A stretch of DNA of 12,857 bases, from contig CAITBU010000524.1 in the NCBI GenBank assembly GCA_903890595.1, positions 1 to 12,857 on the forward strand, written 5' to 3'. Source of the DNA: an uncultured Holophagaceae bacterium (GTDB lineage: Bacteria > Acidobacteriota > Holophagae > Holophagales > Holophagaceae). The translations under genes and the position numbers were made by a program. Below, in pieces: positions 1-6,651 of this stretch; the first letter of the stretch is position 1; each line of letters begins with the position of its first letter. Below the pieces are notes generated by a model. It did no database searches. It was not told the origin of the DNA and was given only the letters and a program-made list of their open reading frames with translations.

Positions 1-272
1 ACGGCCTCGGTCACCTGTCGATGCTTGGCCACCTGCCAGGGCCAGGACAGCTGGCTGCCGAAGGGGGTGAGGCGACCCTGGAGGTTGGGGGCGATGCCGC
101 CGGTGACGATGAGGCCAACCCCGCCCCGGGCCCGCTCCGCATAGAAGGCGGCCAGCCTGGCGAAGCCGCCCTTGGCCTCCTCCAGGTTGGTGTGCATGGA
201 CCCCATGACCACTCGGTTGCGTAGCACCGTGAAGCCGAGGTCGAGGGGGGCCAGAAGGCGGGGGAAGGGCAC
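1..272 (-). CDS. fadH: NADPH-dependent 2,4-dienoyl-CoA reductase, FadH-like (partial, N-terminal 90 residues)
   Basis: The minus strand encodes the first 90 residues of an old-yellow-enzyme-family protein; the rest lies beyond the left edge. The N-terminus reads PFPRLLAPLDLGFTVLRNRV, then VMGSMHTNLEE and LAAFYAERARGGVGLIVTGG. This matches the start of the FMN-binding TIM barrel of E. coli FadH, which reduces 2,4-dienoyl-CoA intermediates in beta-oxidation of unsaturated fatty acids. No ATG lies upstream in frame. I chose GTG at 270-272 because it places the protein start where FadH starts and has a GGAG five bases upstream. A GTG at 357-359 would add a proline- and arginine-rich extension unlike the family. 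The gene is transcribed away from the respiratory operon and has no obvious functional link to it. The FMN barrel is visible only in part, so another member of the enoate-reductase family is possible. Confidence 0.87.
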   Translation of the reverse strand, partial: MPFPRLLAPLDLGFTVLRNRVVMGSMHTNLEEAKGGFARLAAFYAERARGGVGLIVTGGIAPNLQGRLTPFGSQLSWPWQVAKHRQVTEA

Positions 273-277
273 AGGGA

Positions 278-281
278 CTCC
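278..281 (-). promoter_or_regulatory. Shine-Dalgarno GGAG deciding the GTG start of the FadH-like gene
   Basis: Read on the minus strand, GGAG is followed by five bases and then GTG at 270-272. This supports the short N-terminus over the upstream in-frame GTG at 357-359. Confidence 0.55.
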
Positions 282-382
282 GAGGGGACCCGGCCAGTGT
301 AGATCCGGGCGGCCGGGGGAAGGCCCCGGGACCTTCCTGGTGGGAGCCCCGGGAAGCACATGGCCTCTGAATATGTATTTAA

Positions 383-401
383 CAATAATTTAAAATTATT
401 G
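383..401. repeat. Inverted repeat CAATAATT-TAA-AATTATTG
   Basis: This is a perfect 8-bp inverted repeat around a 3-base centre. A further CAATAA follows at 409-414, which pairs with the TTATTG at 396-401 across seven bases. Three related half-sites in 32 bases could form an operator for a dimeric repressor, or could simply follow from the AT-rich composition. It lies 111 bases upstream of the FadH-like start, so control of that gene is possible. Confidence 0.5.
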
Positions 402-460
402 AAACCAACAATAAAAAACAATGTAGTAACAACTATTCGTTAAAGTACTGTTTTTGGCAC

Positions 461-474
461 GTTGTAATTGCAAC
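461..474. repeat. Near-palindrome GTTGTAATTGCAAC, possible operator
   Basis: Six of seven base pairs in the two half-sites are complementary (GTTG-NAATTN-CAAC). It is the most GC-balanced and ordered element within the AT island, and lies roughly midway between the two divergent starts (272 and 721). An 8-bp palindrome TACATGTA follows at 477-484. A dimeric transcription factor site is a reasonable guess; no known consensus was matched with confidence. Confidence 0.4.
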
Positions 475-496
475 ACTACATGTAATCATTTTAGAT

Positions 497-524
497 GTAT
501 ATTTAAAATATAGAATAAATATAC
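497..524. repeat. 9-bp inverted repeat GTATATTTA ... TAAATATAC
   Basis: The arms at 497-505 and 516-524 are perfectly complementary across a 10-base spacer. Because the arms are almost pure A/T, part of the symmetry may arise by chance, but a 9-bp perfect match with one G-C pair at each end is longer than I would expect casually. It could be a regulator site or a DNA-bending element upstream of the respiratory operon. Confidence 0.42.
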
Positions 525-557
525 TTAATAAAAATTTTAATAATCTTTAATTCACAC

Positions 558-580
558 AGTAGGGGTCACCACTCCCTGCT
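558..580 (+). other. Possible RNA hairpin in the leader of the respiratory operon
   Basis: AGTAGGGG (558-565) can pair with CTCCCTGCT (572-580), giving eight pairs with one G-U and one bulged base around a six-base loop. No T-tract follows on either strand, so it does not look like an intrinsic terminator. It sits about 140 bases before the first start codon, so it would lie in the leader only if transcription starts upstream of it. Confidence 0.3.
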
Positions 581-720
581 AAATTTGCCTAAGTATCTTG
601 ATTGCTGATTATCCATTTTGTGCCAAGGATCACATGGAAACCTCCTGTAAATCGGTTTCATTGTATTCAGACCTCTAGATCGTCTAGGATGAGTCACCCC
701 TTCCCCAAGGATCCCCTCTT

Positions 721-924
721 ATGGAACTCACCTGGATCGCAATCGCCGCCAGCCTTGCGATGGGTTCCGGAGCCGCATTCCTGTTCGTGTTTGCCGTCAA
801 GCGGGACTGGATGCGGAACATCGAAGATGCGAAGTATCAAGTTTTCTGGTCTGACACGAACGACAACCCACGGGTCCACCCCACTCAGGAGAAGGCTGAT
901 GGCAGTCAACCTAAAGCGGACTAG
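721..924 (+). CDS. ccoS: CcoS-like cbb3 oxidase assembly protein
   Basis: A 67-residue protein with one membrane helix at about residues 4-24, followed by a cytoplasmic tail. The block AVKRDWMRNIEDAKYQVF lines up with the CcoS/FixS signature, which has the form WAVKSGQFDDLEGPAYRIL, sharing the AVK, the acidic/Glu position and the Tyr. CcoS is a small inner-membrane factor needed for cofactor insertion into cbb3 oxidase. The start is ATG with AAGGA nine bases upstream. It is the first gene of the operon, whereas ccoS usually follows ccoI. Its 3' end overlaps the Rieske start by 26 bases, so the two are probably translationally coupled. The tail beyond residue 45 is longer than in typical CcoS and contains a low-complexity hydrophilic end. 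Family knowledge supports the call; no catalytic residues are available to confirm it. Confidence 0.68.
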   Translation: MELTWIAIAASLAMGSGAAFLFVFAVKRDWMRNIEDAKYQVFWSDTNDNPRVHPTQEKADGSQPKAD

Positions 925-1390
925 CGCAGAGGACTCGGAGGGGGGCAGGACCTCCCGCCGGCGAATGCTCGGATGGCTGACCGGCGCAGGCCTGGCCGGC
1001 TCTGCGGGCCTGAGTGCCGTCTCCAACTTCGTCTTCATCAAGCCCCGGGCCACCTACGGCCAGCCGCAGCGCTTCAGTGTCGGCAAGCCCGAGGACTTCC
1101 CTTCGGGCACCCGGGCCATCCTCGCCCCGCGGGGGATCTGCATTGTTAGGGAAGGCTCCAAGCTCGCGGCGATCTCCATCACTTGCACCCACCTGGGCTG
1201 CACCGTGGGCGCCGCCGATACGGGCTTTGCCTGCCCCTGCCATGGCTCTCGCTTCGACCAGGATGGCAACGTCACGGGTGGCCCCGCTCCCCGACCCCTG
1301 CCCTGGTTCCAGGTCACCCTCGCCCCCAACGGCGAGATCGAAGTGGACAAGGACATTGAAATCGCACCTGGGAGCTACCTGACCATATGA
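899..1390 (+). CDS. Rieske [2Fe-2S] iron-sulfur protein of the bc-type complex
   Basis: A 163-residue Rieske protein (equivalent to PetA/QcrA/PetC). It carries electrons from quinol bound at cytochrome b to the c-type cytochrome, on the periplasmic side. The N-terminus has a twin-arginine-like stretch (residues 19-25, SRRRMLG) and a hydrophobic anchor at about 25-46, consistent with Tat export and retention as a membrane anchor. The cluster-binding boxes are CTHLGC (C96, H98, C101) and CPCHGS (C112, C114, H115). The two extra cysteines of the boxes, which form the stabilising disulfide, are present. ATG at 899 is preferred because AGGAG lies seven bases upstream and the signal sequence then begins close to the N-terminus. 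Longer in-frame starts would read through the AT-rich leader. The stop overlaps the cytochrome b start as ATGA. Confidence 0.95.
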   Translation: MAVNLKRTSAEDSEGGRTSRRRMLGWLTGAGLAGSAGLSAVSNFVFIKPRATYGQPQRFSVGKPEDFPSGTRAILAPRGICIVREGSKLAAISITCTHLGCTVGAADTGFACPCHGSRFDQDGNVTGGPAPRPLPWFQVTLAPNGEIEVDKDIEIAPGSYLTI

Positions 1391-2670
1391 GCCTCTCGAC
1401 CCCGCCCAAAGCCTCCTTTCTGGCCAGCCTGATGGACTTCCCCAGGAACGTCTGGAAGTCGATCTTCCGCAATCCGCTCCCGTCCAACGACCTGGAGCGG
1501 TCGGCCACCTCCTTCACGAACTTCTTCCTGCACATCCATCCGGTGAAGGTGCACAAGAACTCGCTCCGGCCCTTGTACACCTTCGGTCTCGGCCTGATCT
1601 CGTTCTTCCTGTTCGTCATCCTCATCGTGACGGGCATCCTCCTGATGTTCTATTACGTGCCCGCCACCAGTCAGGCCTACGACCGCATGCTGGATCTGCG
1701 CGGCTCGGTGGCCTTCGGGACGCTGCTGCGGAACATGCACCGCTGGGGTGCCCACGGCATGGTGGCCATCGTGTTCCTCCACCTCTGCCGGGTGTTCCTC
1801 ACGGGCAGCTACAAGAAGCCCCGCGAGTTCAACTGGGTGGTGGGCGTCATTCTCTTCCTGCTCACCCTGTTCATGAGCTTCACCGGCTACCTCCTGCCCT
1901 GGGATCAGCTGGCCTTCTGGGCCATCACCGTGGGCACCGCCATCGCCGGCTACGCCCCCGTGGTGGGCAAGGACATCCAGTTCCTCCTCATGGGTGGTAC
2001 CAGCGTGGGCCAGGAGGCGCTCCTGCGCTTCTACGTGCTCCACGTCGCCGTCCTCCCGGCCGTGCTCACCCTCATGATCGCCATCCACTTCTGGCGCATC
2101 CGCAAGGATGGCGGCCTGTCCCGTCCCGAGGACGCGGATCCCGTCATCTCGCTGGAAGCCATGCCAACGGTGAAGGCCTCCGTGCTCGAGCCCAAGAAGA
2201 CCTACGGTCTCCAGGGCCTGGTGCGCGGTCCCCTCACCAAGGTGGGAGAGATCCCAGACAACACGGTCTTCTCCTGGCCCAACCTGTTCCTGGCTGAGCT
2301 GTTCACTTTCGTGGTGACCCTCTCCGCCATCCTGGTGGTGTCGCTGCTCTTCAACGCCCCGCTGGAGGAGCCGGTCAACGCCCTGCATCCCCCCAACCCG
2401 GCCAAGGCGCCCTGGTACTTCCTGGGCCTCCAGGAGATGGTCAGCTACTCCGCCTTCTGGGGCGGCATCGGCGTGCCCACCATCTTCGTCCTGCTGCTGC
2501 TGGGCGCACCCTACCTGGACCGCGGCCCTGGTGGCGTGGGCAAGTGGTTCTCCCGCGACCGTCTCCTGGCGAACACGATCTTCATCACCTTCGTGGTGGC
2601 GAACATCATCTTCGTAATCATCGGGACCTTCTTCCGCGGGGCCAACTGGGCCTTCGTGACCCCCTGGTAA
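1387..2670 (+). CDS. Cytochrome b of the bc complex (fused b6 plus subunit IV type)
   Basis: A 427-residue polytopic membrane protein carrying the quinol-oxidising and quinone-reducing sites. Helix B has heme ligands H118 and H132 (14 apart); helix D has H219 and H234 (15 apart), the spacing of cytochrome b6 rather than of mitochondrial-type b. The C-terminal half carries the Qo-site motif as PWY (342-344, in KAPWYFLGLQE), so b6-like and subunit IV-like parts are in one chain. The N-terminal 60 residues are cytoplasmic and include FFLHIHPVKVHK (47-58), typical of such fused bacterial b subunits as I recall. It overlaps the Rieske gene by four bases, and the next gene starts ten bases after its stop. 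Together these encode two of the three core redox subunits. Confidence 0.95.
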   Translation: MSLSTPPKASFLASLMDFPRNVWKSIFRNPLPSNDLERSATSFTNFFLHIHPVKVHKNSLRPLYTFGLGLISFFLFVILIVTGILLMFYYVPATSQAYDRMLDLRGSVAFGTLLRNMHRWGAHGMVAIVFLHLCRVFLTGSYKKPREFNWVVGVILFLLTLFMSFTGYLLPWDQLAFWAITVGTAIAGYAPVVGKDIQFLLMGGTSVGQEALLRFYVLHVAVLPAVLTLMIAIHFWRIRKDGGLSRPEDADPVISLEAMPTVKASVLEPKKTYGLQGLVRGPLTKVGEIPDNTVFSWPNLFLAELFTFVVTLSAILVVSLLFNAPLEEPVNALHPPNPAKAPWYFLGLQEMVSYSAFWGGIGVPTIFVLLLLGAPYLDRGPGGVGKWFSRDRLLANTIFITFVVANIIFVIIGTFFRGANWAFVTPW

Positions 2671-2680
2671 GGAGCCGACC

Positions 2681-4495
2681 ATGAGAATCGCACTCGCCAT
2701 CGGCACCTTTCTGATCCTCGTGATCCACGGGATCGTGTTCTACAACCAGTTCGGCCACCCCTGGGAGCGGAACCAGAACACCTACTTCGACCAAGCGAAG
2801 GTGCTGGCCAAGACCGACACGGAAAAGGCGGCCCTGGCCGGCCGAAAGCCCCGCATCGAACAGATCGTCGTGAGCAACTTCGGCGAGACCCGGTTCGACC
2901 GCTGCACCACCTGCCACATCGCCTCCGACGACCCGCGCTTTTCTTCCCATGCGGAGCCCGTGAAGACCCACCCCTACTCCCCGACCCTGGGCGACACCCA
3001 GAAGAACGGGAAGTGGGAGCGGCGCCACAAGTTCTCCGAGTTCGGGTGCACGGTCTGCCATGACGGCCAGGGCCGAGGCCTCGACGCTGAGTACAGCCAC
3101 GGCAAGGACGAATACTGGCCCGACCCGCTGCTGGGCTTCACCACTCAGGACCACTGGCGCAAAGACCACGCCCCCAAGCTCAAGGGCAAGGAATACATGC
3201 AGGCCAACTGCGCCCAGTGCCACACGGACGTGGACTTCCCTGGCACGGCCCAGGTCAACCGTGGTCGTCAGTTGTTCTTCTCCAACAACTGCTATGGCTG
3301 CCACCGCATCGAGGGCCTCTCCGATGGCACCATCGGCCCCGACCTCTCGGATGTGGGCCGGAAGTGGAAGCTGGACTACCTCTGGGGCCGCATCGCCGAT
3401 CCCAAGTTCATCCTGCCCACTTCGATCATGCCCAAGTTCAACATGAAGGACGATGAGATCAAGGCCCTCGTGATCTTCCTCAAGAGCCGCAAGGGGCGGA
3501 ACTTCGCCGAGACCGAGATCCAGCGCTTCAAGGTCAAGCTCACGGGCGGCGCCGAGCTGGTCCAGGCCACCATCAAGCCGATGAAGATCAACCCCGGGGA
3601 GATGGTCAAGCAGGGCGAGAAGCTGGTCCTGGATCGGGCCTGCACCGCCTGCCACAAGCTGGGCAACAGGGACGGTGGCATCGCCCCGGACCTCAGCTTC
3701 GAAGGTCAGCTCCGCGACGGTGACTGGATCCTGGCGCACTTCAAGAACCCCAAGTCCACCATGTCCGATTCGATCATGCCCGCCTTCCGCTTCACGGACG
3801 ACGAGTTCAAGGCCATGACCGCCTACCTCCTGACCCTCAAGGGCCAGCCCACCCCCGCCACCGGCGAGGCCATCTACAAGAACCTCTGCCTCCGCTGCCA
3901 CGGGGAGAAGGGCGACGGTCAGGGACCCATTGCCGAGCGCCTGGATCCCTACCCCCGCGACCTCACCAAGGCCGGCTTCATGAACTCCAAGTCGGAGGCC
4001 CGCCTCGTCAGCTCTGTTCGCAACGGCGTCAACGGCACCTCCATGCCGGCCTGGGGCAAGCTGGTCACCGAAGAGCAGGCCAAGACTGTGCTGGCCTACA
4101 TCCAGACGACCTTCACCAAGGACCCCCGCCGAGAGATCAAGGCCCGTGCGATCCCAGAGAAGAACCCCGTGGCCTACTCCACGGAGTCCGTGACCCGGGG
4201 CGAGGCGCTCTTTGTGAACCGCTGTGCCGGCTGCCACGGCCGCAAGGGTGATGGCAAGGGGCCCAACTCGCTGGACATCCTGCCCAAGCCCCGCAACCTC
4301 CGCAACGCCTTCTTTGTGAACAGCGTCGACGACAAGCGGCTCTTTGAATCCATCCAGTACGGCGTACAAGGAACGGCCATGCCGCCCTGGATCGACTACG
4401 GACTCTCGAACAATGACGTGGGCGACCTCGTCAACTTCATCCGCAGCATCAACCCCAAACCCAAGGGAGGCCAGAATGCAGGCGCAATTCAGTAA
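2681..4495 (+). CDS. Membrane-anchored heptaheme cytochrome c, electron exit subunit
   Basis: A 604-residue protein with seven CxxCH heme sites: C75, C123, C177, C204, C321, C403 and C515. Residues 2-23 form a single hydrophobic segment, a signal or anchor, placing the rest in the periplasm. Three N-terminal hemes lie in a region without obvious Met ligands. The last four lie in class I-type domains, each with a candidate axial Met: M250 (SIMPKF), M366 (SIMPAF), M455 (TSMPAW) and M567 (TAMPPW). Domains 1-2 resemble each other, as do domains 3-4, suggesting two tandem duplications. Placed directly after cytochrome b, it probably takes the role of cytochrome c1. Its length and heme number could also let it deliver electrons to CcoO. 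AAGGAG overlaps the preceding stop. The 3' end overlaps ccoN by 20 bases. The exact family name is uncertain; the multiheme nature is directly visible. Confidence 0.93.
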   Translation: MRIALAIGTFLILVIHGIVFYNQFGHPWERNQNTYFDQAKVLAKTDTEKAALAGRKPRIEQIVVSNFGETRFDRCTTCHIASDDPRFSSHAEPVKTHPYSPTLGDTQKNGKWERRHKFSEFGCTVCHDGQGRGLDAEYSHGKDEYWPDPLLGFTTQDHWRKDHAPKLKGKEYMQANCAQCHTDVDFPGTAQVNRGRQLFFSNNCYGCHRIEGLSDGTIGPDLSDVGRKWKLDYLWGRIADPKFILPTSIMPKFNMKDDEIKALVIFLKSRKGRNFAETEIQRFKVKLTGGAELVQATIKPMKINPGEMVKQGEKLVLDRACTACHKLGNRDGGIAPDLSFEGQLRDGDWILAHFKNPKSTMSDSIMPAFRFTDDEFKAMTAYLLTLKGQPTPATGEAIYKNLCLRCHGEKGDGQGPIAERLDPYPRDLTKAGFMNSKSEARLVSSVRNGVNGTSMPAWGKLVTEEQAKTVLAYIQTTFTKDPRREIKARAIPEKNPVAYSTESVTRGEALFVNRCAGCHGRKGDGKGPNSLDILPKPRNLRNAFFVNSVDDKRLFESIQYGVQGTAMPPWIDYGLSNNDVGDLVNFIRSINPKPKGGQNAGAIQ

Positions 4496-5870
4496 GGCCG
4501 AGGTGGCTTCGGCGCCGGAAGGGGCCGTGGTCCACGACGACGCAACCGCCAAGTGGTTCCTGATCAGCTCGGTGGCCTACTTCTTCATCGTGGGCATCAT
4601 CGCTGTGATCATCGCCGCCAAGTTCGTGTGGCCCGACCTTATGGGCACCATGTCCTGGCTGACCTACGGCCGCCTGCGTCCCCTCCATGTGAACGGCATG
4701 CTCTTCGGCTGGCTCCTGGCCGCCGACATGGGCCTGGCCTACTACGTGATCCCCCGCCTCTGCGGCGTCAAGCTCTGGAGCGAGAAGCTGGGGCTGGCCA
4801 CGGCGATCCTCTGGAACGTCATCATCCTGGGTGCCGTCGTGACCCTCCTGGCAGGCCTCAACCAGGGCTGGGAGTACGCTGAGCTGCCCTGGTACCTGGA
4901 CATCCTGGTGGTGGTTGCCTGGATCATGTTCGGCGTGAACATCCTCATGACCGTGGCCAGCCGCAAGCACCAGGCCATGTACGTCACCATCTGGTACACC
5001 ATGGGCTGCATCCTGTGGACGGCCTTCGTCTACCTGACGGGCAACTTCGCGACCCTCTTCGCCACGGGCACCAACCAGGCGAACCTGAACTGGATGTACG
5101 TGCACAACGCTGTGGGCCTGATCTTCACGCCCATTGGTCTGGCCATCGCCTACTACTTCATTCCCCGCGCCTCCAGCACCCCCCTCCACAGCCACAAGCT
5201 GTCCATGGTGGGCTTCTGGTCCCTGGCCTTCGTCTATGTCTGGACCGGGGCGCACCACATGCTCCACGGGCCCATCTCCCAGTGGCTGCAGACCATCTCC
5301 ATCGCCTTCTCGGTGATGCTGCTGATCCCCGTGTGGGCGGTGGTCTACAACCTCTTTGCCACCATGAAGGGCCAGTGGCACCAGCTCCGCGAGAGCGTGC
5401 CCCTACGCTTCCTCATGAGCGGTGTGGTCTTCTACCTCCTCACCTGCTTCCAGGGGCCCATGCACAGCCTCCGCACGGTGAACGCCATCGTCTCCAAGAC
5501 CGACTGGATCCCCGGCCACGCCCACATGGCGGTGCTGGGCTGCTTCAGCTTCTTCGCCATCGCCGGCACTTACTTCGTCATGCCGAAGATCTTCGGCAAG
5601 GCCCTCCACAGCGAGGCCATGGCCAACTGGAGCTACTGGCTGCTCATGGTCGGCGGGCTTGGGTTCTTCGTGACCCTCTGGCTGGGCGGCTTCTGGCAGG
5701 GCTGGCAGTGGAACAACTGGAGCATCCCCTTCATCGACACCGTGATCGCCCTGCGTCCCATCTGGCTCGTCCGGTTTGTCTCCGGGGTCATGATGTTCGC
5801 CGGCATCGTGCTGTTCGCCTACAACATCCTCGCCACCGCCCTCGGCGATGACGAGCGAGCGGCCGCCTAG
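4476..5870 (+). CDS. ccoN: cbb3-type cytochrome c oxidase subunit I, CcoN
   Basis: The catalytic O2-reducing subunit, 464 residues with about twelve membrane helices. Visible ligands follow the CcoN pattern: H71 and H350 for low-spin heme b; H348 for high-spin heme b3 (GHAHMAVLG, 347-355); and H210, H260 and H261 for CuB. Y254 lies six residues before H260, where cbb3 oxidases carry the cross-linked tyrosine. The heme-copper centre therefore looks intact. ATG 4476 has GGGAGG upstream (4465-4470) and starts within the end of the cytochrome c gene. A longer in-frame start near 4344 would only read that gene in the wrong frame. Cbb3 oxidases have high O2 affinity and usually serve microaerobic growth. 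The bc complex encoded just upstream is its natural electron source. Confidence 0.97.
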   Translation: MQAQFSKAEVASAPEGAVVHDDATAKWFLISSVAYFFIVGIIAVIIAAKFVWPDLMGTMSWLTYGRLRPLHVNGMLFGWLLAADMGLAYYVIPRLCGVKLWSEKLGLATAILWNVIILGAVVTLLAGLNQGWEYAELPWYLDILVVVAWIMFGVNILMTVASRKHQAMYVTIWYTMGCILWTAFVYLTGNFATLFATGTNQANLNWMYVHNAVGLIFTPIGLAIAYYFIPRASSTPLHSHKLSMVGFWSLAFVYVWTGAHHMLHGPISQWLQTISIAFSVMLLIPVWAVVYNLFATMKGQWHQLRESVPLRFLMSGVVFYLLTCFQGPMHSLRTVNAIVSKTDWIPGHAHMAVLGCFSFFAIAGTYFVMPKIFGKALHSEAMANWSYWLLMVGGLGFFVTLWLGGFWQGWQWNNWSIPFIDTVIALRPIWLVRFVSGVMMFAGIVLFAYNILATALGDDERAAA

Positions 5871-5891
5871 GCCCGGGAAAGGAGAGCGATC

Positions 5892-6461
5892 ATGTTCCAG
5901 AAAGCCGACAACAACGCCCTTTGGGCCATTGGACTATCCCTCGCCCTGTTCTTCATCGGCGGGATCCTGACCACCGTGGTGCCGCCTCTGGTGGACACCA
6001 CCTGGGCCAAGCCTTTTGAGAACCACGACCCCGCCAAGGGAATCACCGGCAAGGTGGTGCCCCTCACCGATCTGCAGAAGAAGGGTCGGGCCATCTATGT
6101 TCGGGAAGGCTGCTGGTACTGCCACACCCAGCAGATCCGCACCCTGCTCGCCGACACCAAGCGCTACGGCTGGCGCGGCGTGGATGCCCCCATCTCCACC
6201 CCCGACGAGTTCGTCTACGACGATCCCCACATGTTCGGCACCAAGCGCACGGGCCCCGATCTGGCCCGCGTGGGCGGCAAGTACGACGAGCAGTGGCACA
6301 AGACCCACTTCCGCAATCCCCGGGACCTCGTGAAGGGCTCCGTCATGCCGCCCTACCCCTGGATCGCCAACGATCCCGCCGAGTTCAAGGCGATGGTGGC
6401 CTACTTGCAGAACCTGGGCCGTGGCAAGGACTGGCGTCCGGCCAACGACTACGAGAAGTAG
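5892..6461 (+). CDS. ccoO: cbb3-type cytochrome c oxidase subunit II, CcoO (monoheme)
   Basis: A 189-residue subunit with one N-terminal membrane helix (about 10-31) and a periplasmic monoheme cytochrome c domain. The heme site is CWYCHTQQIR (C74, C77, H78), followed by RTGPDLARVGGKY (119-131) and the axial Met in SVMPPYPW (M152); all three are hallmarks of CcoO/FixO. It receives electrons and passes them to CcoN. The length is slightly shorter than many CcoO proteins (commonly around 200 or more), but no key residue is missing. A strong AAGGAG precedes the ATG by several bases, and the gap to ccoN is 21 bases, the longest in the operon. No gene for the diheme CcoP follows. Confidence 0.97.
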   Translation: MFQKADNNALWAIGLSLALFFIGGILTTVVPPLVDTTWAKPFENHDPAKGITGKVVPLTDLQKKGRAIYVREGCWYCHTQQIRTLLADTKRYGWRGVDAPISTPDEFVYDDPHMFGTKRTGPDLARVGGKYDEQWHKTHFRNPRDLVKGSVMPPYPWIANDPAEFKAMVAYLQNLGRGKDWRPANDYEK

Positions 6462-6465
6462 CCGC

Positions 6466-6651
6466 ATGATCCCCACGGACTACACCTACCCCAGCGTCTA
6501 TTTCGCCTACCTGTTCTTCGCCCTGATGTTCGGGCTGGCGGTCTACTTCTTCTTCAAGACCCGCCGTGAAGGGTACTGGGGAGGCAAGGACGGCGAGGAG
6601 GTCAAGTACCAGATGTTCGAGGATGACGAAACCCACAGGAGAACCCCATGA
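6466..6651 (+). CDS. Small single-helix subunit at the CcoQ position (CcoQ/CcoS-like)
   Basis: A 61-residue protein with one membrane helix at about residues 11-30, then a charged cytoplasmic tail ending in KYQMFEDDE. Its place right after ccoO is that of ccoQ/fixQ, a small subunit that stabilises cbb3 oxidase. The tail resembles the KYQVF segment of the CcoS-like protein at 721-924, so the two small proteins may be paralogues and this one may be a CcoS relative. The start at 6466 lies four bases after the ccoO stop with no strong Shine-Dalgarno, suggesting translational coupling. The 3' end overlaps the next gene as ATGA. The membrane topology is clear; the precise family is not. Confidence 0.7.
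   Translation: MIPTDYTYPSVYFAYLFFALMFGLAVYFFFKTRREGYWGGKDGEEVKYQMFEDDETHRRTP

Larger units (their letters stand above)
273..720. promoter_or_regulatory. Divergent intergenic region with extreme AT-rich island
   Basis: This stretch separates the minus-strand FadH-like gene from the plus-strand respiratory operon and holds no convincing gene. From about 366 to 560 composition drops sharply: I count 33 G+C in 171-base-scale segment 371-540, about 19%, against strongly GC-rich coding DNA on both sides. The island contains several inverted repeats, listed separately, plus a 7-bp pair ATGTAGT (421-427)/ACTACAT (475-481). Bases 541-720 have intermediate composition and include a possible hairpin (558-580), the short inverted repeat CTAGA-TCG-TCTAG (675-687) and an AAGGA Shine-Dalgarno (707-711) nine bases before the ATG at 721. 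The position makes it the likely site of both divergent promoters, but I found no -35/-10 pair good enough to name. Confidence 0.6.

Noticed and set aside
454..473. Sigma-54-like elements TTGGCACG and TTGCA
   Set aside because: Both half-elements match the consensus, but the GG and GC are separated by 12 bases (458-469) rather than the required 10. Sigma-54 promoters tolerate little change in this distance, so I do not call one.
598..611. FNR-type site TTGAT-N4-ATCAA
   Set aside because: Only the left half TTGAT is present; the right half reads GATTA. A regulator site would be attractive for cbb3 genes, but this one does not match.
602..898. Upstream extension of the Rieske frame
   Set aside because: The frame is open back to 602, but this part overlaps the CcoS-like gene in another frame and encodes a non-Rieske segment. 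ATG 899 has a good Shine-Dalgarno and puts the twin-arginine signal near the N-terminus.
4344..4475. Upstream extension of ccoN
   Set aside because: It lies inside the heptaheme cytochrome gene in the wrong frame and reads as Ser/Thr/Arg-rich shadow sequence. ATG 4476 follows GGGAGG.
2618..4552. Long antisense open frame opposite the heptaheme cytochrome
   Set aside because: The peptide is Gly/Ala/Val/Leu-rich without domains, as expected when GC-rich codons are read backwards. The plus strand has seven heme motifs in frame.
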